Under the pieces are notes generated by a model, which did no database searches, had not been told where the DNA came from, and saw only the letters and a list, made by a program, of their open reading frames with translations. Source: Anaerotignum sp. (GTDB taxonomy: Bacteria > Bacillota > Clostridia > Lachnospirales > Anaerotignaceae). From it: DNA of 27,445 bases. Of this stretch, positions 1-7,397 are shown piece by piece (the first letter of the stretch is position 1; every line of letters begins with the position of its first letter). The translations under genes and the position numbers were made by a program. The DNA lies in contig JAHHTX010000018.1 in NCBI GenBank assembly GCA_020024255.1, positions 1-27,445 of the forward strand, read 5' to 3'.

Positions 1-17
1 ATAAGGGAGGGACAAAA

Positions 18-203
18 ATGGCTAAAACATCTATGGTTGTAAAGCAGCAGAGAAAGCCTAAATTCTCTACAAGAGCTTACACACGTTGCAGAGTTTGTGG
101 CAGACCCCACTCTGTACTGAGAAAATATGGAATTTGCCGTATTTGCTTCCGTGAATTGGCATACAAAGGCCAGATTCCCGGCGTAAAGAAAGCAAGCTGG
201 TAA
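18..203 (+). CDS. rpsN: 30S ribosomal protein S14, zinc-binding type
   Basis: S14 is a small-subunit head protein bound to 16S rRNA. The 61-residue product is the short, zinc-binding (type Z) form: two CxxC knuckles, C24/C27 and C40/C43, are present, and the C-terminus GVKKASW is typical of the family. A GGGAGGG ribosome-binding site lies 8-14 nt before the ATG. A TAA at 2-4 probably ends the preceding gene, which would be rplE in the usual spc order. The gene is followed closely by rpsH and is co-transcribed with it. Identification is secure. Confidence 0.97.
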   Translation: MAKTSMVVKQQRKPKFSTRAYTRCRVCGRPHSVLRKYGICRICFRELAYKGQIPGVKKASW

Positions 204-222
204 ACGAAAGGAGGAATTGACA

Positions 223-624
223 ATGTCCATGAGCGACCCTATCGCAGATATGCTCACAAGAATCAGAAATGGTAATATTGCGAAACACGATACAGTAGAT
301 GTTCCTTCTTCCAAGATGAAGAAAGCAATTGCGGACATTTTAACAAAAGAAGGTTATATTAAAGGCTACGAAGTGATTGAAGATGGCGTGAAAGCAACAC
401 TGCGTATTACATTGAAATACGGTGCTGACAAAAACGAAAAAGTTATCACTGGTCTGAAAAGAATTTCCAAACCCGGTTTGAGAGTATTTGCTGGTACAGA
501 AGAATTACCTAAAGTTTTGGGTGGTTTGGGTATCGCAATCATCTCCACAAGCAAAGGTTTGATGACTGATAAAGAAGCAAGAAAAGCAGGCGTTGGCGGC
601 GAAGTTGTTGCCTTCATCTGGTAA
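223..624 (+). CDS. rpsH: 30S ribosomal protein S8
   Basis: S8 binds the central domain of 16S rRNA; in E. coli it is also the repressor of the spc operon. The product has 133 residues, the normal length, and ends in the conserved stretch TSKGLMTDKEARKAGVGG followed by EVVAFIW. I place the start at ATG 223 rather than TTG 217, because AAAGGAGG at 207-214 is spaced 8 nt from the ATG but only 2 nt from the TTG. It lies 19 nt after rpsN in the spc operon. Confidence 0.97.
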   Translation: MSMSDPIADMLTRIRNGNIAKHDTVDVPSSKMKKAIADILTKEGYIKGYEVIEDGVKATLRITLKYGADKNEKVITGLKRISKPGLRVFAGTEELPKVLGGLGIAIISTSKGLMTDKEARKAGVGGEVVAFIW

Positions 625-659
625 GAATAGACGAATAGATTTTTTAGGAGGTGCAGACC

Positions 660-1202
660 ATGTCAAGAATCGGTAAACTGCCCATAGCGGTACCCGCAGG
701 CGTTGACGTGAAAATCGGCGAAGGCAATCTGCTGACAGTGAAAGGCCCAAAAGGTACACTGGAAAGAAAATTATCCGCTGACATGAATATCGCAATGGAA
801 GATGGTCAGATTGTGGTGACAAGACCAAATGACCTGAAAAGAAATAAAGCATTACACGGTTTGACAAGAACTCTGATTTTCAACATGATTGTTGGTGTAA
901 CACAGGGTTATGAAAAAGTTTTGGAAATCAACGGTGTTGGTTACAGAGCAGCAAAATCCGGTAAAAAATTGACATTGACATTGGGTTATTCTCACCCTGT
1001 GGAAATGGAAGACCCCGAAGGCATTGAGTCCATCGTGGAAGGTACAAACAAAATCATTGTTAAGGGTATTGATAAAGAAAAAGTTGGACAATTTGCAGCT
1101 GAAATCAGAACAAAACGTCCCCCCGAACCCTATAAAGGCAAAGGTATTAAATACTCTGACGAACATATCAGACGTAAAGTTGGTAAGACCGGTAAGAAAT
1201 AA
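660..1202 (+). CDS. rplF: 50S ribosomal protein L6
   Basis: L6 is a large-subunit protein near the factor-binding site, made of two similar alpha/beta domains. The product is 180 residues and opens with MSRIGKLPIAVPAGVDVKI. The family signature PPEPYKGKGIKYSDEHIRRK is near the C-terminus. The start is ATG 660, 8 nt after AGGAGG (646-651); an in-frame GTG at 651 overlaps that ribosome-binding site and is rejected. It is part of the spc operon, between rpsH and rplR. Confidence 0.97.
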   Translation: MSRIGKLPIAVPAGVDVKIGEGNLLTVKGPKGTLERKLSADMNIAMEDGQIVVTRPNDLKRNKALHGLTRTLIFNMIVGVTQGYEKVLEINGVGYRAAKSGKKLTLTLGYSHPVEMEDPEGIESIVEGTNKIIVKGIDKEKVGQFAAEIRTKRPPEPYKGKGIKYSDEHIRRKVGKTGKK

Positions 1203-1271
1203 TCCTGCAAAGGCAGCATGATTGTTTATATCGGAAAGTGACTGATTTTTAAGAAACGGAGTGAAAATACT

Positions 1272-1640
1272 ATGATTAACAAGCCCTCTCGTGCAGCGGC
1301 TCGTCAGAAAAGACATATGAGAATCCGTAACCATGTGAAAGGTACTGCAATGCGCCCCAGACTGGCTGTATTCAGATCCAACAAGCACATGTACGCACAG
1401 CTCATTGACGACGTAGCACATCATACACTGGCAGCAGCTTCCACCATGGAATCTGAAATTGCAAGCACACTCAAATACACAGATACTGTTGAAGCAGCAG
1501 CTGCTGTAGGTACAGCAATTGCTAAGAAAGCTGTAGAAAAAGGTATCACAGAAGTTGTATTTGATCGTGGCGGTTTTGTATACCACGGCAAGATTCAGGC
1601 TTTGGCAGATGCAGCAAGAGAAGCTGGTTTGACATTCTAA
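1272..1640 (+). CDS. rplR: 50S ribosomal protein L18
   Basis: L18 binds 5S rRNA together with L5 and L25. The product is 122 residues with the characteristic core RPRLAVFRSNKHMYAQLIDD and the C-terminal GKIQALADAAREAGLTF. It has an ATG start preceded by a weak ACGGAG ribosome-binding site. The 69-nt gap from rplF is the largest within the ribosomal-protein part of the spc section, and I see no convincing terminator or promoter in it. Confidence 0.97.
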   Translation: MINKPSRAAARQKRHMRIRNHVKGTAMRPRLAVFRSNKHMYAQLIDDVAHHTLAAASTMESEIASTLKYTDTVEAAAAVGTAIAKKAVEKGITEVVFDRGGFVYHGKIQALADAAREAGLTF

Positions 1641-1658
1641 GGCAAGGAGGAAAGTAAG

Positions 1659-2162
1659 TTGAAAAGAATCGATCCAAGCACTTTAGATCTGAAAGATAAA
1701 GTAGTTACCATCAACCGTGTCACAAAGGTTGTAAAAGGTGGTCGTACCATGAGATTCTCCGCACTGGTTGTTGTCGGCGACGAAAATGGTCATGTAGGCT
1801 GCGGTGTTGGCAAAGCAGCTGAAATTCCTGATGCAATCCGCAAAGGGAAGGAAGATGCAATCAAAAACCTCATTGAAGTAAACAGAAATGATGTTGACAG
1901 CATCTACCACGGCGTTACAGGTCAGTTCGGCAGCGCAAGCGTACTGCTGATGCCGGCAGTAGAAGGTACCGGTATCATCGCAGGTGGTCCTGCTCGTGCC
2001 GTATTGGAATTGGCAGGTATCCGTAACATCAGAACGAAATCTCTGGGTTCCAACAACAAACGTAACGTAGTAAGCGCAACCATCGAAGGTCTGTCCAGAG
2101 CGACAACACCCGAAGCAGTTGCAAAGCTGCGTGGCATTACTGTAGAAGAACTCTTGGGTTAA
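1659..2162 (+). CDS. rpsE: 30S ribosomal protein S5
   Basis: S5 lies at the mRNA entry side of the small subunit and contributes to decoding accuracy. The 167-residue product contains the N-terminal double-stranded RNA-binding fold (FSALVVVGDENGHVGCGVGK) and the C-terminal S5 domain ending VAKLRGITVEELLG. The start is TTG 1659, set by AAGGAGG at 1644-1650; no ATG is available at a sensible distance. It lies 18 nt after rplR. Confidence 0.96.
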   Translation: MKRIDPSTLDLKDKVVTINRVTKVVKGGRTMRFSALVVVGDENGHVGCGVGKAAEIPDAIRKGKEDAIKNLIEVNRNDVDSIYHGVTGQFGSASVLLMPAVEGTGIIAGGPARAVLELAGIRNIRTKSLGSNNKRNVVSATIEGLSRATTPEAVAKLRGITVEELLG

Positions 2163-2175
2163 GGAGGAATTGACA

Positions 2176-2355
2176 GTGGCTGAAATTAAAATCACATTGG
2201 TGAAATCTACAATCGGAGCAATTCCGAAACACAAAAAGACTGTTCAGGCTTTGGGACTGAGAAAGACGAACAGCAGTGTCATTCAACAGGACAATGCGGC
2301 TATCAGAGGCATGATTCATCAGATTAGCCACCTTGTAAAAGTTGAAGAGATTTAA
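2176..2355 (+). CDS. rpmD: 50S ribosomal protein L30
   Basis: L30 is a small protein of the large subunit. The product is 59 residues in the short bacterial form, beginning AEIKITLVKSTIGAIPKHKK after the initiator. I choose GTG 2176 because AAGGAGG (2161-2167) is 8 nt upstream; an in-frame TTG at 2170 is too close to that site. The ribosome-binding site overlaps the stop codon of rpsE, which suggests coupled translation. Confidence 0.95.
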   Translation: MAEIKITLVKSTIGAIPKHKKTVQALGLRKTNSSVIQQDNAAIRGMIHQISHLVKVEEI

Positions 2356-2372
2356 TTTTAGGAGGTGCCAAA

Positions 2373-2813
2373 ATGAACTTATGCGAATTGAGACCCGCTG
2401 AAGGTTCCAGAGAAAAGAACTGGAGAAAAGGCAGAGGTCATGCAACCGGCAACGGTAAGACAGCAGGCAGAGGTCACAAAGGACAGGGCCAGCGTTCCGG
2501 TTCCGGCGGCAAATGCGGCTTTGAAGGTGGTCAGATGCCTTTGTACAGAAGACTTCCAAAGAGAGGCTTCACTTGCAGAAACAGCAAAGAAATCGTGGCA
2601 ATCAACGTATCTATGCTGAATGTATTTGAAAACGACACAGTCGTTGACATTGATGCTTTAAAAGCAGTTGGTTTAATCAGTAATCCCAGAGATGGCGTAA
2701 AAATCCTTGGTGAAGGTACACTGGAAAAGAAATTGACAGTGAAAGTAAACCTTTACAGCAAGGCAGCTCAGGAAAAGATTGAAGCAGCCGGCGGAAAAGC
2801 TGAGGTGATCTAA
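2373..2813 (+). CDS. rplO: 50S ribosomal protein L15
   Basis: L15 is a late-assembly protein of the large subunit with a long basic, glycine-rich N-terminal extension. That extension is clear here (GRGHATGNGKTAGRGHKGQG, residues about 22-41), followed by GGQMPLYRRLPKRGF and the globular C-terminal domain. Length is 146 residues, as in Bacillota. AGGAGG is spaced 7 nt from the ATG. Its stop codon is immediately followed by the secY start. Confidence 0.97.
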   Translation: MNLCELRPAEGSREKNWRKGRGHATGNGKTAGRGHKGQGQRSGSGGKCGFEGGQMPLYRRLPKRGFTCRNSKEIVAINVSMLNVFENDTVVDIDALKAVGLISNPRDGVKILGEGTLEKKLTVKVNLYSKAAQEKIEAAGGKAEVI

Positions 2814-4079
2814 TTGTTTAAGATTTTCGTTAATTCTTGGAGAACCAAAGAAATACGAAATAAGATATTGTATACACTGATGATTTTTGCAATCATCAGA
2901 CTGGGAACACAGATAGCACTGCCCGGTATTGATGCAGCAAGTGTGATGGCAGCAAGAGAGGGTTCCGGCATGGGAACACTGTACAGTGTAATTGCCGGCG
3001 GTGCAAATTCCAACTGGTCTATTTTTGCAATGGGTATTGGGCCATATATCAATGCTTCAATTATCATGCAGCTTTTGACCATTGCCATACCGAAGTTTGA
3101 GCAGCTTTCAAAAGAAGGTCCAGATGGCAGAAAGAAATTGCAGTCTTACAGCAGATATTTGACTGTAATCCTTGCGTTGATTCAAGGTATCGGACTCACA
3201 TATACCTATCAGGGAATGTACGTATCTAACAGTCCGCTGTATTATATCACATCAGTTATGTGTCTGGTGTGTGGCTCCACATTTGTTATGTGGTTGGCAG
3301 AACAGATTACAGCAAAAGGAATTGGTAACGGTTCTTCCATGGTAATCTTCATCAATATCGTTTCCAATCTGCCTTCCGGTATTGCAAGCCTGTATTATAC
3401 AATTTCCGGTTCAGGTGCAGTAGGTGTAGCAAAGGTTGCAGCGATTTTGATTATACTTCTGATTGTTCTTGCATTTATTATTTGTGTCAATCAGGGGGAA
3501 AGACGTCTTCCTGTGCAGTATTCTGCAAAAATGGTCGGCAGAAAACAGGCAGGCGGCAGAAATACTTCTATGCCCATTAAAGTAAATACTTCCGGGGTTA
3601 TTTCTATTATCTTTGCAATTTCACTATTGCAGTTCCCACAGCAGATTGGTAATTTCATTGCCAATAAAGGGGAAGTGTTTACAAAGATTATTGAAGTATT
3701 GAATATGACACATCCTATTGGTGCGTGTCTATATATTATTTTGATTATTTTCTTCACTTATTTCTACACATCTATCGTAATCAATCCAAATGAAATTGCG
3801 ATGAATATGAAGAAAAACGGTGGATTTATTCCTGGTATCAGACCTGGTCAGCCCACAAGCGCATATATCACAAGAGTTGTGAGCAGAATTACACTGGTTG
3901 GTGCAATCTGTTATGCGATTTTGGCTATGGTGCCCGTAATCCTGCAGTGGATTTTCAAAATCAATGTCGGATTTGGTGGTACAACACTGATCATCGTAGT
4001 AGGTGTTACACTGGACATTGTAAAAGCACTGGAAAGCCAGTTGCTGATGCGTCACTATAAAGGATTTTTGAGCGAATAA
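2814..4079 (+). CDS. secY: Protein translocase channel subunit SecY
   Basis: SecY is the membrane pore of the Sec translocon, through which unfolded proteins are exported or inserted. The 421-residue product has about ten hydrophobic segments and the family signature GIGPYINASIIMQLL (residues about 66-80). It starts with TTG 2814, directly abutting the rplO stop. Its ribosome-binding site (GAGGTGATC) lies inside the last codons of rplO, so translation is probably coupled. The position after rplO is the classical spc arrangement. Confidence 0.97.
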   Translation: MFKIFVNSWRTKEIRNKILYTLMIFAIIRLGTQIALPGIDAASVMAAREGSGMGTLYSVIAGGANSNWSIFAMGIGPYINASIIMQLLTIAIPKFEQLSKEGPDGRKKLQSYSRYLTVILALIQGIGLTYTYQGMYVSNSPLYYITSVMCLVCGSTFVMWLAEQITAKGIGNGSSMVIFINIVSNLPSGIASLYYTISGSGAVGVAKVAAILIILLIVLAFIICVNQGERRLPVQYSAKMVGRKQAGGRNTSMPIKVNTSGVISIIFAISLLQFPQQIGNFIANKGEVFTKIIEVLNMTHPIGACLYIILIIFFTYFYTSIVINPNEIAMNMKKNGGFIPGIRPGQPTSAYITRVVSRITLVGAICYAILAMVPVILQWIFKINVGFGGTTLIIVVGVTLDIVKALESQLLMRHYKGFLSE

Positions 4080-4080
4080 A

Positions 4081-4123
4081 AACAGCCGTAGGGGGAATGC
4101 ATTTTGCATTTCCCGCCGGTTGT
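4081..4123 (+). other. Long imperfect hairpin between secY and adk
   Basis: An inverted repeat fills much of the 93-nt secY-adk spacer. Outer arms AACAGCCG and CCGGTTGTT enclose inner arms GGGAATGC (4093-4100) and GCATTTCCC (4106-4114) around the loop ATTTT. No T-run follows, so it is not a standard terminator. It may be an mRNA processing or stability element, or may tune adk relative to secY. Confidence 0.55.
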
Positions 4124-4172
4124 TCAGGGGAGAACACAAAGAGAAGGCCTAATTAGAAAAGAGGTAAAGCGT

Positions 4173-4802
4173 ATGAAAATGGTACTCATTGGCGCGCCCG
4201 CAGCAGGAAAAGGCACGCAGGCAGCAAGATTGGTCAAACATTACGGCATAGCTCATATTTCGACAGGCGATATGCTCAGAGAAGAAGTGGCAAAAGGCAC
4301 AGAACTCGGAAACGAGGCAAAAAGCATTATGGCTGTAGGCGGATTGGTATCCGACGAGCTTATTATTGCAATCGTAAAAGAAAGAATTAAAAAAGATGAT
4401 TGCAAAAAGGGCTTTATCTTGGACGGTTTTCCCCGTACAGTAGTACAGGCAGAAAAACTGAAAGAAATGGTAGAACTGGATAAAGTCGTATATATTAACG
4501 CACCTGACGATGTTATGCTGCAAAGACTGACAGCAAGACAGACTTGTCCTAAGTGCGGTGCAACCTACAATAAGCTGTTCCTGCCTTCTAAAACAGAAGA
4601 CATTTGCGATGTGTGTGGCGAAAAATTGACACAGCGGAAAGATGATACAGCAGAAGCAGGGCAGAAACGTTTGGATACATTTCATGAACAAAGTGAACCT
4701 TTGGTAGGTTTTTATACAAAAGAAGGTATTTTATTCGAAGTAGATGGAACACAGGACATTGATGAAATCACAAAAGAAATCATCAAAGGTTTAGATGCAT
4801 AA
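4173..4802 (+). CDS. adk: Adenylate kinase, zinc-containing LID
   Basis: Adenylate kinase interconverts ATP, ADP and AMP in the cytosol. The 209-residue protein has the P-loop GAPAAGKGT (residues about 7-15), the AMP-binding segments STGDMLR and GFILDGFPRT, and a LID with four cysteines (CPKCG ... CDVCG), the structural-zinc form common in Gram-positive bacteria. The start is ATG 4173, preceded by GAGG at 4161-4164; a longer frame upstream has no site of its own. It sits between secY and infA as in many Bacillota, but map does not follow. Confidence 0.96.
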   Translation: MKMVLIGAPAAGKGTQAARLVKHYGIAHISTGDMLREEVAKGTELGNEAKSIMAVGGLVSDELIIAIVKERIKKDDCKKGFILDGFPRTVVQAEKLKEMVELDKVVYINAPDDVMLQRLTARQTCPKCGATYNKLFLPSKTEDICDVCGEKLTQRKDDTAEAGQKRLDTFHEQSEPLVGFYTKEGILFEVDGTQDIDEITKEIIKGLDA

Positions 4803-4819
4803 GCCAAAAAAGTGTTTCC

Positions 4820-4841
4820 TTTAGATAAAATTTTATCTAAA
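4820..4841. repeat. Perfect 22-bp A/T-rich palindrome after adk
   Basis: TTTAGATAAAA is followed directly by its exact reverse complement TTTTATCTAAA. There is no T-run on either side long enough for a normal terminator and the stem is almost entirely A/T. It lies 8 nt upstream of the -35 of the next promoter, so an operator role is as plausible as a weak terminator. Confidence 0.5.
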
Positions 4842-4849
4842 AAAGCCTA

Positions 4850-4878
4850 TTGTATATTTTGCTTAAATACGATAAAAT
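4850..4878 (+). promoter_or_regulatory. Sigma-A-type promoter for KOW-infA
   Basis: TTGTAT (4850-4855) and TAAAAT (4873-4878) are separated by 17 bp. Transcription would start near 4885 and give about 140 nt of leader before the KOW gene. It would allow infA and the alpha operon to be expressed apart from secY-adk. Confidence 0.65.
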
Positions 4879-4933
4879 ATACAGGAAAGGCATAAGCCAA
4901 TGGTGAATGTGGGGAGCAGCGAAGTGCGGTTTC

Positions 4934-4990
4934 AGCAGGATGATTTTATTCTGCATATAGAAATACCGTTCTGATGACAGGCGTGTCATC
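4934..4990 (+). promoter_or_regulatory. Hairpin-rich leader of the KOW-infA transcript
   Basis: Two hairpins follow each other: GCAGGAT/ATTCTGC with a 6-nt loop (about 4935-4954), and GATGACA/TGTCATC with loop GGCG (4973-4990) followed by TTT. CGGT (4927-4930) and ACCG (4965-4968) could close the first into a longer stem. The T-run is short, so attenuation is possible but not clear. I do not recognise a known RNA family. Confidence 0.45.
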
Positions 4991-5024
4991 TTTAGGTTAC
5001 CAAAAAAGAGGACGAGGTGAAACG

Positions 5025-5300
5025 ATGGAATATCAGATCGGGCAGGCAGTGTATTCTAAAAGCGGACATGACAAAGGAACTCTGTTATTGGTTGTTTCCG
5101 TTGCAGGGGAATATGTTTTATTGGCAGACGGCAAGCGGCGCAAGCTTGCAAAGCCAAAGCGGAAAAAAATCATACACATACAGCCGACAAAGTATGTAGA
5201 TGAAGACATTGCCGAAAAGCTGACACAGAACGCATATGTTCTGGATGCAGACATTGTAAAGGCTTTAAAGAAGTATCAAGAAAAGTCGGTGGAAAAATAA
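5025..5300 (+). CDS. KOW-domain RNA-binding protein (L14e-like)
   Basis: A 91-residue basic protein with an N-terminal KOW-type beta-barrel (residues about 5-52, including IGQAVYSKSGHDKGTLLLVV and LLADGKRRKLAKPKRKK). Similar small proteins sit between adk/map and infA in many Clostridia, where they are annotated as KOW or L14E/L6E-like RNA-binding proteins. A ribosomal or RNA-binding role is inferred and the exact function is unknown. ATG 5025 is chosen because GAGGTGA (5014-5020) is spaced 4 nt from it, and the upstream in-frame start at 4974 has no site. infA follows after 19 nt. Confidence 0.88.
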   Translation: MEYQIGQAVYSKSGHDKGTLLLVVSVAGEYVLLADGKRRKLAKPKRKKIIHIQPTKYVDEDIAEKLTQNAYVLDADIVKALKKYQEKSVEK

Positions 5301-5319
5301 TGGAAGGAGGTTCTTGAGA

Positions 5320-5538
5320 TTGTCAAAAGACGATGTAATCGAAGTAGAAGGAACCGTGTTGGAAAAATTACCTAACGCCATGTTTCAGGTAGAATTGGAA
5401 AATGGACACCAGATTTTGGCGCATATCTCGGGGAAACTGCGTATGAACTTCATCCGTATTTTACCCGGTGACAAAGTATTAGTAGAAATGTCTCCCTATG
5501 ATCTGACAAAAGGCAGAATCATTTGGAGAGCAAAATAA
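5320..5538 (+). CDS. infA: Translation initiation factor IF-1
   Basis: IF-1 is an S1/OB-fold protein that occupies the ribosomal A site during initiation. The 72-residue product starts MSKDDVIEVEGTVLEKLPNA and ends GRIIWRAK, the standard form. It uses TTG 5320: GGAGG (5306-5310) is 9 nt away, whereas an in-frame TTG at 5314 is only 3 nt away and would add two residues. It lies between the KOW gene and rpmJ. Confidence 0.96.
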   Translation: MSKDDVIEVEGTVLEKLPNAMFQVELENGHQILAHISGKLRMNFIRILPGDKVLVEMSPYDLTKGRIIWRAK

Positions 5539-5554
5539 GGAAGGAGCGATCACA

Positions 5555-5668
5555 ATGAAAGTAAGACCATCTGTAAAACCCATGTGTGAAAAATGCAGAA
5601 TTATCAAAAGAAAAGGTCGTGTAATGGTCATTTGTGAAAATCCCAAGCATAAACAAAAACAAGGCTGA
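5555..5668 (+). CDS. rpmJ: 50S ribosomal protein L36, zinc-binding type
   Basis: A 37-residue protein, MKVRPSVKPMCEKC followed by a basic stretch, with the zinc ligands C11, C14, C27 and H32 all present. L36 is the last small protein added to the large subunit. AAGGAGCGA is spaced suitably from the ATG. It is the usual neighbour of infA and marks the entry to the alpha operon. Confidence 0.96.
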   Translation: MKVRPSVKPMCEKCRIIKRKGRVMVICENPKHKQKQG

Positions 5669-5681
5669 TTGATTTCATTAT

Positions 5682-5834
5682 GGTTGGCGGAGGGTTGTAC
5701 GTCCTCCCGAACTGTCGGTAAATCCGTCAAAGTATGCGAAGGAGCATACAGTTAATAGCGGGAGCGGCGGGCAGACTGACGGCTGTTCATCCCGTTTGTA
5801 ATGCCCAACGTGTACAACTTTTTGAATTCAAAAA
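5682..5834 (+). promoter_or_regulatory. Structured leader before rpsM with pseudoknot potential
   Basis: This 222-nt spacer is unusually long for the operon and strongly structured. GGAGG (5689-5693) pairs with CCTCC (5703-5707) around the loop GTTGTACGT (5694-5702). That loop is complementary to ACGTGTACAAC at 5808-5818, giving a possible pseudoknot or an alternative long-range stem. Between them are GTATGC/GCATAC (5732-5749) and CGGGA/TCCCG (5759-5794). A perfect 16-bp palindrome (TTTTTGAATTCAAAAA, 5819-5834) follows. In E. coli the S4-regulated alpha leader, also a pseudoknot, lies in front of the same gene. A regulatory role here is inferred. Confidence 0.5.
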
Positions 5835-5890
5835 ATAGAGCAAAATTTCAATAATTGAGGTTTTATTATTATAGGAGGTGCAAAAGATAC

Positions 5891-6259
5891 ATGGCACGTA
5901 TTGCTGGTGTAGACTTACCAAGAGAAAAACGCATTGAAGTTGGTTTGACATATGTTTACGGCATTGGTCAGCCCAGTGCAACTCGTATTCTGAAAGAAGC
6001 AGGCGTAAACCCTGATACCAGAGTAAGAGATTTGACAGACGAAGAAGTATCTAAAATTCGTGAAGTCATTGACAGAACACAAACAGTAGAAGGTGATTTG
6101 AGAAGAGAAATCGCTTTGAACATCAAACGTCTGATTGAAATCGGCTGTTACAGAGGCATTCGTCATAGAAAAGGTCTGCCTGTAAGAGGTCAGAAAACCA
6201 AAACAAACGCAAGAACAAGAAAAGGTCCTAGAAAGACTGTTGCGAATAAGAAGAAATAA
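5891..6259 (+). CDS. rpsM: 30S ribosomal protein S13
   Basis: S13 is a small-subunit head protein that contacts the P-site tRNA and the B1 bridges. The 122-residue product begins MARIAGVDLPREKRIEVGLT and has the basic tail NARTRKGPRKTVANKKK. GGAGG (5874-5878) is 12 nt before ATG 5891, slightly long; in-frame codons further upstream lie inside the leader and lack a site. It is the first gene of the alpha cluster after the structured spacer. Confidence 0.97.
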   Translation: MARIAGVDLPREKRIEVGLTYVYGIGQPSATRILKEAGVNPDTRVRDLTDEEVSKIREVIDRTQTVEGDLRREIALNIKRLIEIGCYRGIRHRKGLPVRGQKTKTNARTRKGPRKTVANKKK

Positions 6260-6286
6260 TTGATTTCATGAAGGAGGTTTGAAGAA

Positions 6287-6688
6287 ATGGCAAAGAAAAC
6301 TGTGAAAAAAGCAACCACTCGCAGACGCCGTGACAAAAGAAAAGTAGAACGTGGTCAGGCACATATCCAGTCTACTTTTAACAATACAATCGTTACAATT
6401 ACTGATGCTGCTGGTAATGCACTGTCTTGGGCAAGTGCAGGTCAGTTAGGTTTCAGAGGTTCCAGAAAATCTACGCCTTATGCTGCACAGATGGCAGCGG
6501 ATACAGCTGCAAAAGCAGCGACTGACTACGGTCTGAAAACTGTTGAAGTTTTCGTAAAAGGCCCTGGTAGCGGTCGTGAAGCAGCAATCCGTGCATTACA
6601 GGCGGCTGGTCTTGATGTGACACTCATCAAAGATGTGACACCCGTTCCTCACAACGGTTGTAGACCACCCAAACGCAGAAGAGTATAA
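6287..6688 (+). CDS. rpsK: 30S ribosomal protein S11
   Basis: S11 forms part of the small-subunit platform near the mRNA exit. The product is 133 residues with a basic N-terminus (KKATTRRRRDKRK) and the signature region GSGREAAIRALQAAGLDVTL, ending DVTPVPHNGCRPPKRRRV. AAGGAGG precedes the ATG. The order rpsM-rpsK-rpsD-rpoA-rplQ is the complete alpha operon. Confidence 0.97.
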   Translation: MAKKTVKKATTRRRRDKRKVERGQAHIQSTFNNTIVTITDAAGNALSWASAGQLGFRGSRKSTPYAAQMAADTAAKAATDYGLKTVEVFVKGPGSGREAAIRALQAAGLDVTLIKDVTPVPHNGCRPPKRRRV

Positions 6689-6708
6689 TTTTCAGGAGGT
6701 GTAGATAA

Positions 6709-7311
6709 ATGGCTAGAGATAGAGTACCTGTATTGAAAAGATGCAGATCTTTGAATTTGGACCCCATCTATCTGGGTATTGATAAAAAGTCCAAAAAACA
6801 AAACTTGAAAGCAAATAGAAAAATGAGCGAGTACGGTTTGCAGATGAGAGAAAAGCAGAAAGCAAAATTCATCTACGGCGTACTGGAAAAACAGTTCAGA
6901 GGTTACTATGCAAAAGCAGAAAAGATTGCGAAAAAAGAAGGTATCCCTGGCGAAAACCTGCTGATGCTTTTGGAAATGAGACTGGACAATGTAATGTTCC
7001 GTCTGGGCTACGGCAGAACAAGAAAAGAAGCAAGACAGATTGTTCGTCACAAACACATCACCGTAAACGGCAAACCCGTTGATATTCCTTCCTATCAGGT
7101 TAAGGTTGGCGATGTTGTGGAAGTGAAAGAAAAATATAAAAACATTCAGAGATACAAAGATGTTCTGGCTGTAACAGATGGCAGACTGGTTCCTGAATGG
7201 CTGACAGCTAACCACGACGGTCTTAGCGGTACAGTGGTAGCAAAACCTACAAGAGCACAGATTGATGTTCCTGTTGAAGAAACGCTGATCGTCGAACTGT
7301 ACTCCAAATAA
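6709..7311 (+). CDS. rpsD: 30S ribosomal protein S4
   Basis: S4 is a primary 16S rRNA-binding protein and, in E. coli, the translational repressor of the alpha operon. The 200-residue product has the S4 RNA-binding domain at about residues 90-150 (MRLDNVMFRLGYGRTRKEAR). The N-terminal region has a single cysteine, so this is the zinc-free form. Its presence in the operon, unlike B. subtilis where rpsD is elsewhere, makes feedback on the leader before rpsM plausible. Confidence 0.97.
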   Translation: MARDRVPVLKRCRSLNLDPIYLGIDKKSKKQNLKANRKMSEYGLQMREKQKAKFIYGVLEKQFRGYYAKAEKIAKKEGIPGENLLMLLEMRLDNVMFRLGYGRTRKEARQIVRHKHITVNGKPVDIPSYQVKVGDVVEVKEKYKNIQRYKDVLAVTDGRLVPEWLTANHDGLSGTVVAKPTRAQIDVPVEETLIVELYSK

Positions 7312-7344
7312 TTAAATTCGATTGTGCAGTGAAGTCAATCATTT

Positions 7345-7366
7345 GCCGCAAGGCTTTCCTTGCGGC
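7345..7366 (+). other. Perfect 9-bp hairpin between rpsD and rpoA
   Basis: GCCGCAAGG (7345-7353) and CCTTGCGGC (7358-7366) enclose the loop CTTT. The following bases are CATCTATC, without a T-run, so a factor-independent terminator is unlikely. It may protect or process the mRNA between the ribosomal-protein genes and rpoA. Confidence 0.6.
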
Positions 7367-7397
7367 CATCTATCATATAAAAGGGAGGTTTGAATGA

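Noticed and set aside
4820..4841. Palindrome after adk as a normal intrinsic terminator
   Set aside because: The stem is nearly all A/T and is not followed by a T-run; kept only as a repeat or operator candidate.
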